A stretch of 64,000 bases of DNA from Bradyrhizobium sp. C9 (GTDB lineage Bacteria; Pseudomonadota; Alphaproteobacteria; Rhizobiales; Xanthobacteraceae), in assembly GCF_002532045.1 (NCBI RefSeq), contig NZ_NWTG01000021.1:62001-126000 (forward strand). Direction: 5' to 3'. The first letter of the stretch is position 1. Each line of letters starts with the position of its first letter. Below are positions 18,708 through 26,730 of the stretch, piece by piece. The position numbers and the translations under genes are program-made. The notes below the pieces were generated by a model, which did no database searches, was not told where the DNA came from, and saw only the letters and a program-made list of their open reading frames with translations.

Positions 18708-19676
18708 TCAGGCCAGCTTCAGAATGCGTTCGGCGTTGCGCGAGCAGACTTGCGCGCGGACGTCCTCGGATAGCGGAGCGCGCTCGATGAAATCCGCGGC
18801 GATCGCCGTCGACTCGTAGGGGTAGTCGACCGAAAACATCACGGCGTCGTTGCCCATCTCGGCAAGCGCGCAGCTGAGTGCCGCGGACGAGCAGACGCCC
18901 GACGTCGTGATGAAGATGTTGCGTCCGAAGTATTCGGAAGGCTTGAGCGCGAGCCGAACGCCGTGCGGGTACACCGCGAACCGGCTGTCGAACCGCCAGA
19001 GCAGCATCGGCAGCCCCTCGCCCATATGGCCGAGGATGATCTTCAACCGAGGAAAGCGATCGAAGACTCCTCCGAACAGCAGCCTGAGCGCATGGGTCGC
19101 GGTCTCGACGCCCCACCCCCACACCGCGCCGGTGAGTTCAGGATGGCCGTCATAGGCTTTCGGAATCGGGCTTGGGTCCGTCGGATGCAGGTAGAGCGGC
19201 ACGTCCAGATGTTGCATCCGCTCCCAGAACGCATCATAGGCCGGATCGTCATAGTAGATCCCGCCGGTATGGCCGTTGACCAGGGATCCCTTAAAGCCGA
19301 GCACTTCGACCGCACGGCTCAACTCGCTCGCAGCCGCTTTCGGAGAATGCATCGGCAGCGATGCGAAGCCGGCATAGCGGTCCGGACGTCGTTGGATCTG
19401 CTGTGCGAGATAATCATTGCCTTCGGCGGCGCGCCGGACGGCAACGTCGATGTTCACTTCGCCCTGGACGCTTGGTCCGGTCTGCGACAGCACGACCTTG
19501 TCGATTCCGGCCCGGTCCATCTCCCCCAGCCGCAGATCGTCGAAATCCCTGAGTTGGGACGACAGCCTGGATTGCGCAGCGGAGTCCATGTGCTTCGTGA
19601 AGACCTTCGAATACTCCTCGAAGCCCGGCGCCGTGAAATGCTCTTCAAGCGCGATTTTACGAATTCTGGACGACAT
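18708..19676 (-). CDS. picC: amidohydrolase-family decarboxylase, likely 3,6-dihydroxypicolinate decarboxylase (PicC)
   Basis: A 322-residue TIM-barrel decarboxylase of the ACMSD / gamma-resorcylate decarboxylase group. Metal ligands expected for this group are visible: E11 and H13 in ALEEHF, H164 in YLHPTD and D284 in FSVDYPYE, with the catalytic-region histidine in GHMGEGLP. In a cluster that ends in 2,5-dihydroxypyridine ring opening, the fitting role is non-oxidative decarboxylation of 3,6-dihydroxypicolinate to 2,5-dihydroxypyridine, as reported for PicC. A strong ribosome site (AAGGAGCAG) precedes the ATG. A dihydroxynicotinate isomer as substrate cannot be ruled out. Confidence 0.85.
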   Translation of the reverse strand: MSSRIRKIALEEHFTAPGFEEYSKVFTKHMDSAAQSRLSSQLRDFDDLRLGEMDRAGIDKVVLSQTGPSVQGEVNIDVAVRRAAEGNDYLAQQIQRRPDRYAGFASLPMHSPKAAASELSRAVEVLGFKGSLVNGHTGGIYYDDPAYDAFWERMQHLDVPLYLHPTDPSPIPKAYDGHPELTGAVWGWGVETATHALRLLFGGVFDRFPRLKIILGHMGEGLPMLLWRFDSRFAVYPHGVRLALKPSEYFGRNIFITTSGVCSSAALSCALAEMGNDAVMFSVDYPYESTAIAADFIERAPLSEDVRAQVCSRNAERILKLA

Positions 19677-19754
19677 GAACTGCTCCTTGCGGATCTCGAC
19701 GTGCGCGGAATCCGGTCACGATCGCGACGGACGCGACCAGGGTCGCCCTGACGA

Positions 19755-20954
19755 TCACTTCACCAGGGGACATTCGCTTTCGGCCAAGGGCTTGAACGCC
19801 TCGGCCGCGGGGATGTTCGCCAGAACCTTGTAGTAGTCCCAAGGCGCCTTCGACTCCGACGGCTTCTTCACCTCGACGAGGTACATGTCGTGGATCATCC
19901 GTCCGTCCGCGCGCACCGAACCGGTCTGCGTAAAGGCATCCCGCACGGGCAGCTCGCGCGTCTTTTCGGCGACGACGATTCCGTCATCGGTGCCAGCCTC
20001 CTTCACCGCCTTCAGGTAGTGAAGCACGCCGGAATAGACGCCGGCCTGCGCCATCGTCGGCATCGCCTTGCGCTTCTTGTAGAACTTCTCCGCGAACGCG
20101 CGGGTCTGGTCGTTCAGATCCCAGTAGTAGCCCGTCACGAAAGTGAGGCCCTGAGCGACCTGAAGACCGAGACTATGCACGTCGGTGATGAACGTGACTG
20201 GCGTGACGATCGTCTGCCCGCCCTGCACGATCTGGAATTCATTGGCCTGCTTCACGGCATTGACCGTGTCGCCACCGGCGTTGGCGAACGCGATGACCTT
20301 TGCCTTGGAGGACTGAGCCTGCAGCAGGAAGGAGGAGAAATCCGGTGTGTTCAGCGGATGGCGTGCGGCGCCCACCACCTTGCCGCCGGCGGCCTTGACG
20401 GCCTTCGAGGCCTCCGTCTCGAGCGAAAGGCCGAACGCATAGTCGACCGTCAGGAAGTACCAGGTGTCGAACCCCTTCTTCACGAGGGCCGAGGCGACGC
20501 CCGCAGCATTCGAATAATTGTCGTAGGTCCATTGAAAGCCGGTCGGCGAACAAGCCTTACCGGTGAGGTCCATGGTTGCCGCCGTGGAATAGATCGCGAT
20601 CTTCTTCTTCGCTCTTGCGACCTCCTGGACCGCGAGCGCCACACCCGAGTTGGGGAAGTCGATCACCATGTCGACCTTGTCAACGTCGAACCATCGACGC
20701 GCCAGCTGCGAACCGACATCGGCCTTGTTCTGGTGATCTCCCGACATCACCTTGATCGGCTTGCCGATCACGGTCGGCCCGAACTCCTCCACTGCGATTT
20801 CCGCGGCCGCAACGGAGCCGGGTCCACCGAGATCCGAGTACACGCCACTGAGGTCGTTGAGGACACCGATCGTCACGGCGTCCGGGCCAGCCTTGGCTGG
20901 GCCCAGACCCGACATGAGGGTCAGCGCGAGAATTGATGATGTGAGCCTGTTCAT
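19755..20954 (-). CDS. LivK-type periplasmic binding protein, orphan in the pyridine cluster
   Basis: A 399-residue periplasmic binding protein of the branched-chain-amino-acid/amide type (PBP1 fold). Residues 1-22 form a signal peptide ending KAG. The start at 20954 is preceded by GGAGGATGG. The mature protein starts VTIGVLNDLSGVYSDLGGPG, typical of the family. It is the first gene of the leftward lower-pathway operon, but no permease or ATPase genes accompany it here. It may deliver the pyridine acid to an ABC importer encoded elsewhere or to the one at 37967-41534, or act in sensing. The ligand is unknown. Confidence 0.88.
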   Translation of the reverse strand: MNRLTSSILALTLMSGLGPAKAGPDAVTIGVLNDLSGVYSDLGGPGSVAAAEIAVEEFGPTVIGKPIKVMSGDHQNKADVGSQLARRWFDVDKVDMVIDFPNSGVALAVQEVARAKKKIAIYSTAATMDLTGKACSPTGFQWTYDNYSNAAGVASALVKKGFDTWYFLTVDYAFGLSLETEASKAVKAAGGKVVGAARHPLNTPDFSSFLLQAQSSKAKVIAFANAGGDTVNAVKQANEFQIVQGGQTIVTPVTFITDVHSLGLQVAQGLTFVTGYYWDLNDQTRAFAEKFYKKRKAMPTMAQAGVYSGVLHYLKAVKEAGTDDGIVVAEKTRELPVRDAFTQTGSVRADGRMIHDMYLVEVKKPSESKAPWDYYKVLANIPAAEAFKPLAESECPLVK

Positions 20955-21044
20955 GAGCCATCCTCCGTTTGCCTCGCGCGCCGCCATCTTATTGTTGTTA
21001 TTCTCAGGTCAATCCTGGAATCGGCAGTACCGTTCGCGATAAAG

Positions 21045-21066
21045 AGATGTATACTGAGTAATTAGG
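21045..21066. promoter_or_regulatory. putative MarR/PicR operator, copy 1 (divergent marR promoter)
   Basis: Reads AGATGTATACTGAGTAATTA toward marR. It shares a 12-base core (GATGTATACTGA) with copy 2 and all but one base of it with copy 3, and contains a -10-like TATACT. It lies between the divergent starts of the binding protein (20954) and marR (21135), the expected place for autoregulation. Confidence 0.6.
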
Positions 21067-21134
21067 AAGCCAGTCAAGAGGGCTTCGGCTCATTTGCTGA
21101 CCGCGGACCGCTTAAAGAATGGAAGGAATGCACG

Positions 21135-21680
21135 TTGAAGAAGCAATCATCCACCAATTCCACGAGGTCGGAGGTCAAGGTGGAGATGGCGCGGATGCCA
21201 CTGGCATCGCGCCCCGGCTATCTGGTCCGCCGCCTGCACCAGATCCACTCGGCGATCTTTCTCGAGGAGTGCCAGGAATTCGGCATCACTCCAGTGCAGT
21301 ACGGCCTGATCACGACCCTACTCAACAACCCCGGGATTGATCAGGTCACGCTGGGTGGTGAAGTGGGCATCGATCGCACGAATGTAGCAGATGTTCTGAA
21401 CCGCCTGTCGGAACGCGGCCTGGTGCGGCGCGAACGCAGCCAAACCGACCGACGTTCGATGGTGGCCTTCCTGACCAAGGAGGGCGAGGCGGTCGCCGAC
21501 AAGATGTACGACAGCATGCGCCGTGCGCAGGATCGCTTCCTCGCGCCGCTGCGGCCCGAGTTCAGGGCCGCGTTTCTCGCGATGGTGACCGAATTGATCG
21601 AGGGCAACAGCAAATACAGCCTGCCCGACAGCAACTCGGCATCCGGACGGCGGAAGTCGACAGCCGACCGGGATGAATAG
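21135..21680 (+). CDS. MarR-family transcriptional regulator (PicR-like)
   Basis: A 181-residue winged-helix regulator, the only gene on the plus strand inside the pyridine cluster. The DNA-binding region runs from about residue 50 to 110 and includes QVTLGGEVGIDRTNVADVLNRL (recognition helix) and the wing RRERSQTDRRSM. The start is most likely the TTG at 21135, which has a ribosome site (GGAAGGA); an ATG at 21186 would give a protein shorter by 17 residues. A MarR repressor (PicR) controls the A. faecalis pic cluster, so a similar ligand-released repressor role is likely. Three copies of a candidate operator lie nearby. Confidence 0.88.
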   Translation: MKKQSSTNSTRSEVKVEMARMPLASRPGYLVRRLHQIHSAIFLEECQEFGITPVQYGLITTLLNNPGIDQVTLGGEVGIDRTNVADVLNRLSERGLVRRERSQTDRRSMVAFLTKEGEAVADKMYDSMRRAQDRFLAPLRPEFRAAFLAMVTELIEGNSKYSLPDSNSASGRRKSTADRDE

Positions 21681-21690
21681 CCGGAAGCGA

Positions 21691-21714
21691 CTGAATTTTA
21701 ATCAGTATACATCC
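21691..21714. promoter_or_regulatory. putative MarR/PicR operator, copy 2 (3' of marR)
   Basis: Matches the copy at 29604-29627 at 22 of 24 bases, including CTGAATTTTAATCAGT followed by a TACATC core. Its orientation is that of a promoter pointing left, antisense to marR. It lies between convergent genes, where no sense promoter is needed. Confidence 0.6.
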
Positions 21715-21752
21715 TTATTACAGGAGTAAGGCTGGCAGTTGTACGATCGGTG

Positions 21753-21770
21753 GGGCCGCCTCGGCGGCCC
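21753..21770. terminator. GC-rich hairpin between marR and the molybdoenzyme genes
   Basis: An 8-bp stem GGGCCGCC/GGCGGCCC with a TC turn, between the convergent ends of marR (21680) and the Fe-S/CoxG gene (21770). It could terminate either transcript. No T-run follows. Confidence 0.5.
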
Positions 21771-22905
21771 TAGAGCCCTGAGAACAGGCGCGCCCTGATG
21801 ATGGACCAGATCAATCCGAGGCCCCCGAGCGCCTTTCGGCGAGGCGGAGCCGCCCCGGTAATGGCGGCTTCGAGATTCTCGGCGAATGTCGCCGCCAACC
21901 GGCGCACGACGTCTTGCACCAACCCGGCGCGGTTGAATTGAGCGAGCGGGCCACTCAGCTTCCAGCTCAAGACGACCGCAATCACGGACGCACTTGCCCC
22001 ATCATCGATGACGGTCCAGCGCGCGCTGCCCTCTGCGGAAGACCCTTGCCCGGCATCACGCCCGCGGCCCGTCAGCCACCCTTCCCGCTTGGCGGGATCC
22101 ATCCCGACCTTCGCCTGGCCGTTGAAGGCGACCTTGATCGGGCCCAGGGAGACCCTGACCTTTCCGACAAGATCTTCTCCATCGAGCGACGTGATCTCCG
22201 CGCCGGGCACGCATGGGACCACCCGTTGAAGGTCCGAGAGCGTACTCCAGACCTGCTCGGCTGGCGCGGCTACCGGCACCCGTTCCTCGATTGACGTGCT
22301 GCCCGCGGATCCACCGACTGAAGCTGCCATGGCTGGAGCCGACGCCCGCGTGACGGGGGCACTTGTCTGCGGAGACGGCGCAGGCGGCAACCTTGAGCCC
22401 TCGAGCCTGACGACGACCGGTGCCACCGCGGCCGCGACGTCGGGCTTCTTCCCGTAGCGACCTTCTTGATCGCGGCGACGATCCCGACATAGCCGGTGCA
22501 TCGGCAGAGATTGCCGGAAAGCTCCTCGCGCAGGGCGCGCTCATCGATATCGCCGAGCCGAAGCACGATATCGCGTGCCGTCGTCAACATTCCCGGCGTG
22601 CAGAAGCCGCATTGCAGGGCGTGGTGCTCGGAAAACGCCTCCCGCAGTTCCTCCATGGTTGGATCATCGTCAAAGCCTTCGATCGTGGTGACGTCGGCGC
22701 CATCGCAATCGGCGGCAAATGTGATGCACGAGCGCTGGATCCTGCCGTCGAGCACAACGGTACAGGCGCCGCAGACACCCTGCTCGCATCCAAGATGCGT
22801 TCCGGTGAGTTGCATCTCGCCGCGCAAGAAGTCCGCCAACAGCGTGCGCGGCTCAACGTCCGCCACGACGGCGCCTCCGTTGACGGTCATCGACACCTGC
22901 GTCAT
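21770..22905 (-). pseudogene. molybdenum hydroxylase small Fe-S subunit fused to CoxG-like domain, frameshifted (PicA-like)
   Basis: The first frame (ATG at 22905) is a two-cluster ferredoxin subunit of the xanthine dehydrogenase family. It has CEQGVCGAC for the plant-type 2Fe-2S cluster, and CGFCTPGM with NLCRCTGY for the second. It should run about 150 residues, to AAIKKVA. A different frame then continues YGKKPDVAAAVAP, a proline/alanine linker and a CoxG/SRPBCC domain (from SIEERVPVAAPAEQVW) that ends at 21770 with a hydrophobic C-terminus. The switch is near 22455. One inserted base would make a 378-residue protein, and the length then becomes divisible by three. Without repair the Fe-S domain is still complete, and CoxG could be made separately from an ATG at 22330. 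It overlaps the FAD subunit gene by 4 bases. Confidence 0.8.
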
Positions 22906-23741
22906 CGGCGCTGTCCTTCACCCAAAGTCGCCAGAGCCCGGCGAATCGCGACCGCATGCAATTCCTGCGTGTCGAGATCAAGATTCGGCAGAACGACGCG
23001 GATTTCCTCGGCGACGATCTCGCATGCCGCACGCGGCCCCGCCTCAGCGAGACGCGCGGCGGTATTAGGGAGCAGCGCTGGTGAACCGCTGGTCGCACCG
23101 GCAAGCACCCGCTGCAGACCCGCCTTCAGATCGAGCACGACAACGCCGATCGCATTGGCGAATTCACCGGTCTTGCGGCAGATCTTGTGATAGGCCCAGG
23201 ATGCATCCGCCGACAGCCGCGGGACCTCGATCGCGGAAATCACCTCGGCCTCACCAAGCTTGGTCGCAAACGCTCCGTCGACGAAGCTCTCGGCAGCATG
23301 GCGCTTCGGCCGTTCGCCGCCACCCTCGACGACGATTGTGGCCCCCAGCGCCGCCAGCGTCGAGACCCAGTCTGCTGCCGGATCGGCATGCGCCAGGCTC
23401 CCGCCCATGGTGCCGCGATTGCGCACCGCTCGATAGGCAATTCCGTGTGCGACCGATCGCAGCAGCCCGCGCGTCGGATCCTCGAGCACACCATCCTCGA
23501 TCTCGGCATGGGTCCATCCGGCGCCGATCGAGAACACCTTGTCGTCGGCCGCAAGTTCGCGAAAGCCGGACGCGCGCTTGATGTCGACCAAGAGTTTGGG
23601 CCGGGCCAATCGCAGATTCAGCATCGGCACCAACGACTGGCCGCCAGCCAGCACCTTGGCGTCGCCATCGGCCGCAGCGAGGAGTTCGGTCGCCTCGCGG
23701 AGGGTCCGTGCATGCTTGAGCTCGAACGCCGACGACTTCAT
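22902..23741 (-). CDS. molybdenum hydroxylase FAD subunit (CoxM-like; PicA-like)
   Basis: A 279-residue FAD-binding subunit of the xanthine dehydrogenase/CO dehydrogenase family. It passes electrons from the Fe-S subunit to an external acceptor. Family motifs are AKVLAGGQSLVPMLNLRLARP near residue 32 (PCMH-type FAD site), the TMGGSLAHADPAADW stretch near 112 and a C-terminal region typical of CoxM. It overlaps both neighbours by 4 bases. With its partners it would form the enzyme that hydroxylates the pyridine ring next to nitrogen using water. Confidence 0.92.
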   Translation of the reverse strand: MKSSAFELKHARTLREATELLAAADGDAKVLAGGQSLVPMLNLRLARPKLLVDIKRASGFRELAADDKVFSIGAGWTHAEIEDGVLEDPTRGLLRSVAHGIAYRAVRNRGTMGGSLAHADPAADWVSTLAALGATIVVEGGGERPKRHAAESFVDGAFATKLGEAEVISAIEVPRLSADASWAYHKICRKTGEFANAIGVVVLDLKAGLQRVLAGATSGSPALLPNTAARLAEAGPRAACEIVAEEIRVVLPNLDLDTQELHAVAIRRALATLGEGQRR

Positions 23742-26116
23742 CGCGCGACGCCCGCTTCAGGAGCTACCGCCTGCGACGGACGCGCGCGCCGAATTGCGTC
23801 GCGGATCCGCCGTGGGCTCGCAGGTACCTGGCGTACCGCAGCGTTGAGCGGCGACAAGGCATCGTTGATCGCGTTGACGATCGCAGCAGGCGGCGCGATC
23901 GCTCCGCCCTCGCCGACGCCCTTGATTCCGTGAGCCGAGTAAGGCGACAGCGTCTCGCGATGGTCGATGCGGAAGCTCGGCAGCTCGGTCGGACCAGGCA
24001 GGATATAATCGAGAAGCGTCGAAGCGAGCGGTTGAGCGTTGTCGTCGTACGGGCTCTCTTCGAACAGCGCGGTGCCGATCCCCTGCGCCGCCCCTCCATA
24101 GGTCTGCCCCTCGACGATCATCGGATTGACCATGCGTCCACAATCCTCGACGATCGCATAGTCGAGGATCTCGACAAGACCGGTCTCGGCGTCCACCGCG
24201 AGCCGCACCGCGTGCGTGGCGTACGAAAACACGCCCGTATCGACGTCCGGCTTGTATCCTTCGGTCGCCTCGAGGCCTGCCGTGTTCACGGTCTCGGGAA
24301 GCTGGTCCGGGCGGAGATACCAGGCGCGTCCGACGTCCTCGTAAGAGACACTGGCATTCGCCGCAAAGATCCGCCCCTCGGCAAATCCGACGGCGGCCGG
24401 CTCGACTTGCAGCAAATGGGCGGCAATCGACTTGATCCGGCCTGCAACGACCTCGGCGGCCCGCGAGACCGCACCGCCCGACATGACGATCCCGCGCGAA
24501 GCGTAGGCACCGGTCGAGAACGGCGTCATCGCCGTATCGCCGAGCGTGACCCTGATGTGCTTGAGCGGAACACGCGTCTGCTCGTGAGCAATCTGCGCCA
24601 GCGTCGTTTCCAGGCCCTGCCCGATGGTATGGATGCCCGCCGCGACTTCCAGCGCACCGTCCGGCGTCAGCTTCACGTGCGCCTGATCGAACCCCGGCAC
24701 CAGCGGCAATCCCCAGGACGCAAACACCTTGGTGCCGTGCGCTGACTGCTCCGTGAAGCTGGCGAACCCGATGCCGAGGTAACGTCCCTTGTCGTCGCGC
24801 CTGGGTCCTGCGCGGAATGCCTCGAGACCGATCATGTTCTTGGCGGCAACGAGCGCCTCCGGGTAGTCGCCGGAGTCGTAATGCTTGTTTGTGATGTTGG
24901 TGTAAGGCATCGCCGAAGCCGGGACCAGATTGTCCCGGCGGACCTCCCATGCTTCGCGACCGACCTTCTGCGCGATCGCGTCAATGACCTGCTCCATCGC
25001 AAAGCAGACGCCCGGCCGCGCGACGCCGCGATACGGCGCGAAAGGCGGTTTGTTGGTCGCAACCGAATAGGTACGGCACCGGTACGCAGCCAGATGGTAC
25101 GGTCCGGGCAGGTTTCCTCCGGCCTGCGCAGCTTCCAGGCAGGCGGTGAATGGCCATACCGAGTACGCGCCCGTATCGACCGACACTTCCGCGTCCAGCG
25201 CGAGAAGCCGCCCCTGCGCGTCAGCATAGGCCTTGATGTGGTATTCGTGCTGCCGTGCGTTGGCGCCGGCGACGAGATGCTCTCTGCGGTCCTCGGTCCA
25301 GCGGAATGGCTTCTTGAAGGTCGCAGCCAGCCAGGCGACGGCAACCTCTTCGGGCTGCAACAGGCACTTGTAGCCGAAGCCGCCTCCGACGTCCGGCGGC
25401 GCGACCCTGATTTGCGCCTGCGCAATCCCGAGACACTCGGCGAGCCCGGCGCGTATCAAGTGCGGCACCTGGGTGGAGGTGTGCACCACGAGCTGATCGG
25501 CGCGATCATCCCACCAGGCCAGCACGCCCTTGCCCTCCATGGGATGCATCGTCTGCCGCGCGCATGACATCTCGAGCTCAACCGAGATCGGTGCGCTGGC
25601 GATGATCTGGTCGACGCCGCTGTCGAAGAAGGTCTCCAGGAACAGGTTATCGCCCCACTCCGGATGCAGGAGTTCCGAGTTCTCGCGACGACCGCCCGCG
25701 CAAGAGGCGATCGCCGGCAGTTCGTCGTAGCCGACCTCGACTTGCTCGATCAGGTCTTCCGCGATCGCGCGATTTCTTGCCACGCACATGGCAACGGGTT
25801 CGCCGACGAAGCGCACCTTGTCGGTGGCCAGGACCGGATATTGCGAGACCTTGTAGCCGGGAATGGAGGATCGCGTCACGATCGGCGCGACTCCGACGAG
25901 GTCTTCGGAGAAAAAGATATCGAGGGCGTGATCCGGCGATCTTGTCTTCGACAGGATCTTGGCATGCGCCATTGGACTGCGCAGGAACGCCACTTCGCGT
26001 AGCCCAGGCATGTGGATGTCACCGACGAACCGGCCGCGGCCGCGCAAGTGCCGGGCATCCTCTTTGCGCCGTGCTCGCGCCCCGATACCCTCAGCGACCG
26101 CTCCGTCCCCGCTCAT
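23738..26116 (-). CDS. molybdenum hydroxylase large subunit (CoxL/XdhB-like; PicA-like, putative picolinate dehydrogenase)
   Basis: A 792-residue molybdopterin-binding subunit of the xanthine dehydrogenase family. Visible are the N-terminal EDARHLRGRGRFVGDI, the cofactor-region motif DVGGGFGYK near residue 245, PYRGVARPGVCFAMEQ near 360, IHTIGQGLETTLAQI and the active-site glutamate motif GVGEGGAI near 745. The CO dehydrogenase active-site loop with its CuS-binding cysteine is absent, so this is a hydroxylase. In pic clusters this enzyme converts picolinate to 6-hydroxypicolinate. Position of attack and substrate are inferred from the whole pathway. Confidence 0.92.
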   Translation of the reverse strand: MSGDGAVAEGIGARARRKEDARHLRGRGRFVGDIHMPGLREVAFLRSPMAHAKILSKTRSPDHALDIFFSEDLVGVAPIVTRSSIPGYKVSQYPVLATDKVRFVGEPVAMCVARNRAIAEDLIEQVEVGYDELPAIASCAGGRRENSELLHPEWGDNLFLETFFDSGVDQIIASAPISVELEMSCARQTMHPMEGKGVLAWWDDRADQLVVHTSTQVPHLIRAGLAECLGIAQAQIRVAPPDVGGGFGYKCLLQPEEVAVAWLAATFKKPFRWTEDRREHLVAGANARQHEYHIKAYADAQGRLLALDAEVSVDTGAYSVWPFTACLEAAQAGGNLPGPYHLAAYRCRTYSVATNKPPFAPYRGVARPGVCFAMEQVIDAIAQKVGREAWEVRRDNLVPASAMPYTNITNKHYDSGDYPEALVAAKNMIGLEAFRAGPRRDDKGRYLGIGFASFTEQSAHGTKVFASWGLPLVPGFDQAHVKLTPDGALEVAAGIHTIGQGLETTLAQIAHEQTRVPLKHIRVTLGDTAMTPFSTGAYASRGIVMSGGAVSRAAEVVAGRIKSIAAHLLQVEPAAVGFAEGRIFAANASVSYEDVGRAWYLRPDQLPETVNTAGLEATEGYKPDVDTGVFSYATHAVRLAVDAETGLVEILDYAIVEDCGRMVNPMIVEGQTYGGAAQGIGTALFEESPYDDNAQPLASTLLDYILPGPTELPSFRIDHRETLSPYSAHGIKGVGEGGAIAPPAAIVNAINDALSPLNAAVRQVPASPRRIRDAIRRARPSQAVAPEAGVAR

Positions 26117-26196
26117 GATGATCCTCTCATGCGCTCTACCTAAACGTTCCCGACGTCACGAAGGTCACAGTGATTGTCCCTTGATCTCAAGCGGCC

Positions 26197-26724
26197 CTAC
26201 ACCGGAATGCAAAGCGCGTTGGGAACGAGCAGGTTGTCGTAAACGCAGCGGCGTTGCTTGAGCTTGAGGCCCTCGTCGGAGCGCCGAAACACATCGTGAT
26301 AGGTTCCGACCTGGTGAATGGTCGCGTCAGGACGATCGAACAGGACCTGCAGGACGACATAGTTCGCCCGGGCCTTGATGTTTCCGTGCTCATCTTCACC
26401 GAGCAGCTGCAAATTGCTGATCAAGTGACGAAGGTACCGCGGCGCAAACATGGCGGTTTTCTCCAGCGCGAACGCCCGATCGCGAATCATGCCCCTATTC
26501 TCGCAATAGATGAGACCGACCGGATGGCCGCGATCCTCATTCTCGCGCGACAAAACGACATAGCTCGCGTCCGGCGTGAACATCTCGCTCCAGTCCGAGA
26601 GCCGCTGCTCGTCGAGGGCCGCCGCGTACTGGCAGTTGAACTGCTCGATCGCATTCCGAAGCAGCAACTGGTGAATTTGTGCGGTGTAGGTGGGATCGGT
26701 GGCCAGCATCTGAATAGCCTGCAT
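26197..26724 (-). CDS. Rieske oxygenase small (beta) subunit (PicB-like)
   Basis: A 175-residue protein of the ring-hydroxylating dioxygenase beta-subunit family (cone-shaped SnoaL/NTF2-like fold), with NAIEQFNCQYAAALDEQRLSDW near residue 24, TPDASYVVLSRENED and ISNLQLLGEDEHGNIKARANY. These subunits are structural partners of the alpha subunit in an alpha3beta3 oxygenase. It starts 6 bases after the stop of the fused alpha/ferredoxin/reductase gene, so it is surely co-translated with its partner. About 80 bases of non-coding sequence follow before the molybdoenzyme genes. Confidence 0.9.
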   Translation of the reverse strand: MQAIQMLATDPTYTAQIHQLLLRNAIEQFNCQYAAALDEQRLSDWSEMFTPDASYVVLSRENEDRGHPVGLIYCENRGMIRDRAFALEKTAMFAPRYLRHLISNLQLLGEDEHGNIKARANYVVLQVLFDRPDATIHQVGTYHDVFRRSDEGLKLKQRRCVYDNLLVPNALCIPV

Positions 26725-26730
26725 CTCTCG

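Noticed and set aside
23738..26116. CO dehydrogenase (CoxL) identity for the large molybdenum subunit
   Set aside because: The CO dehydrogenase active-site loop with its copper-binding cysteine is not seen and the context is pyridine catabolism.
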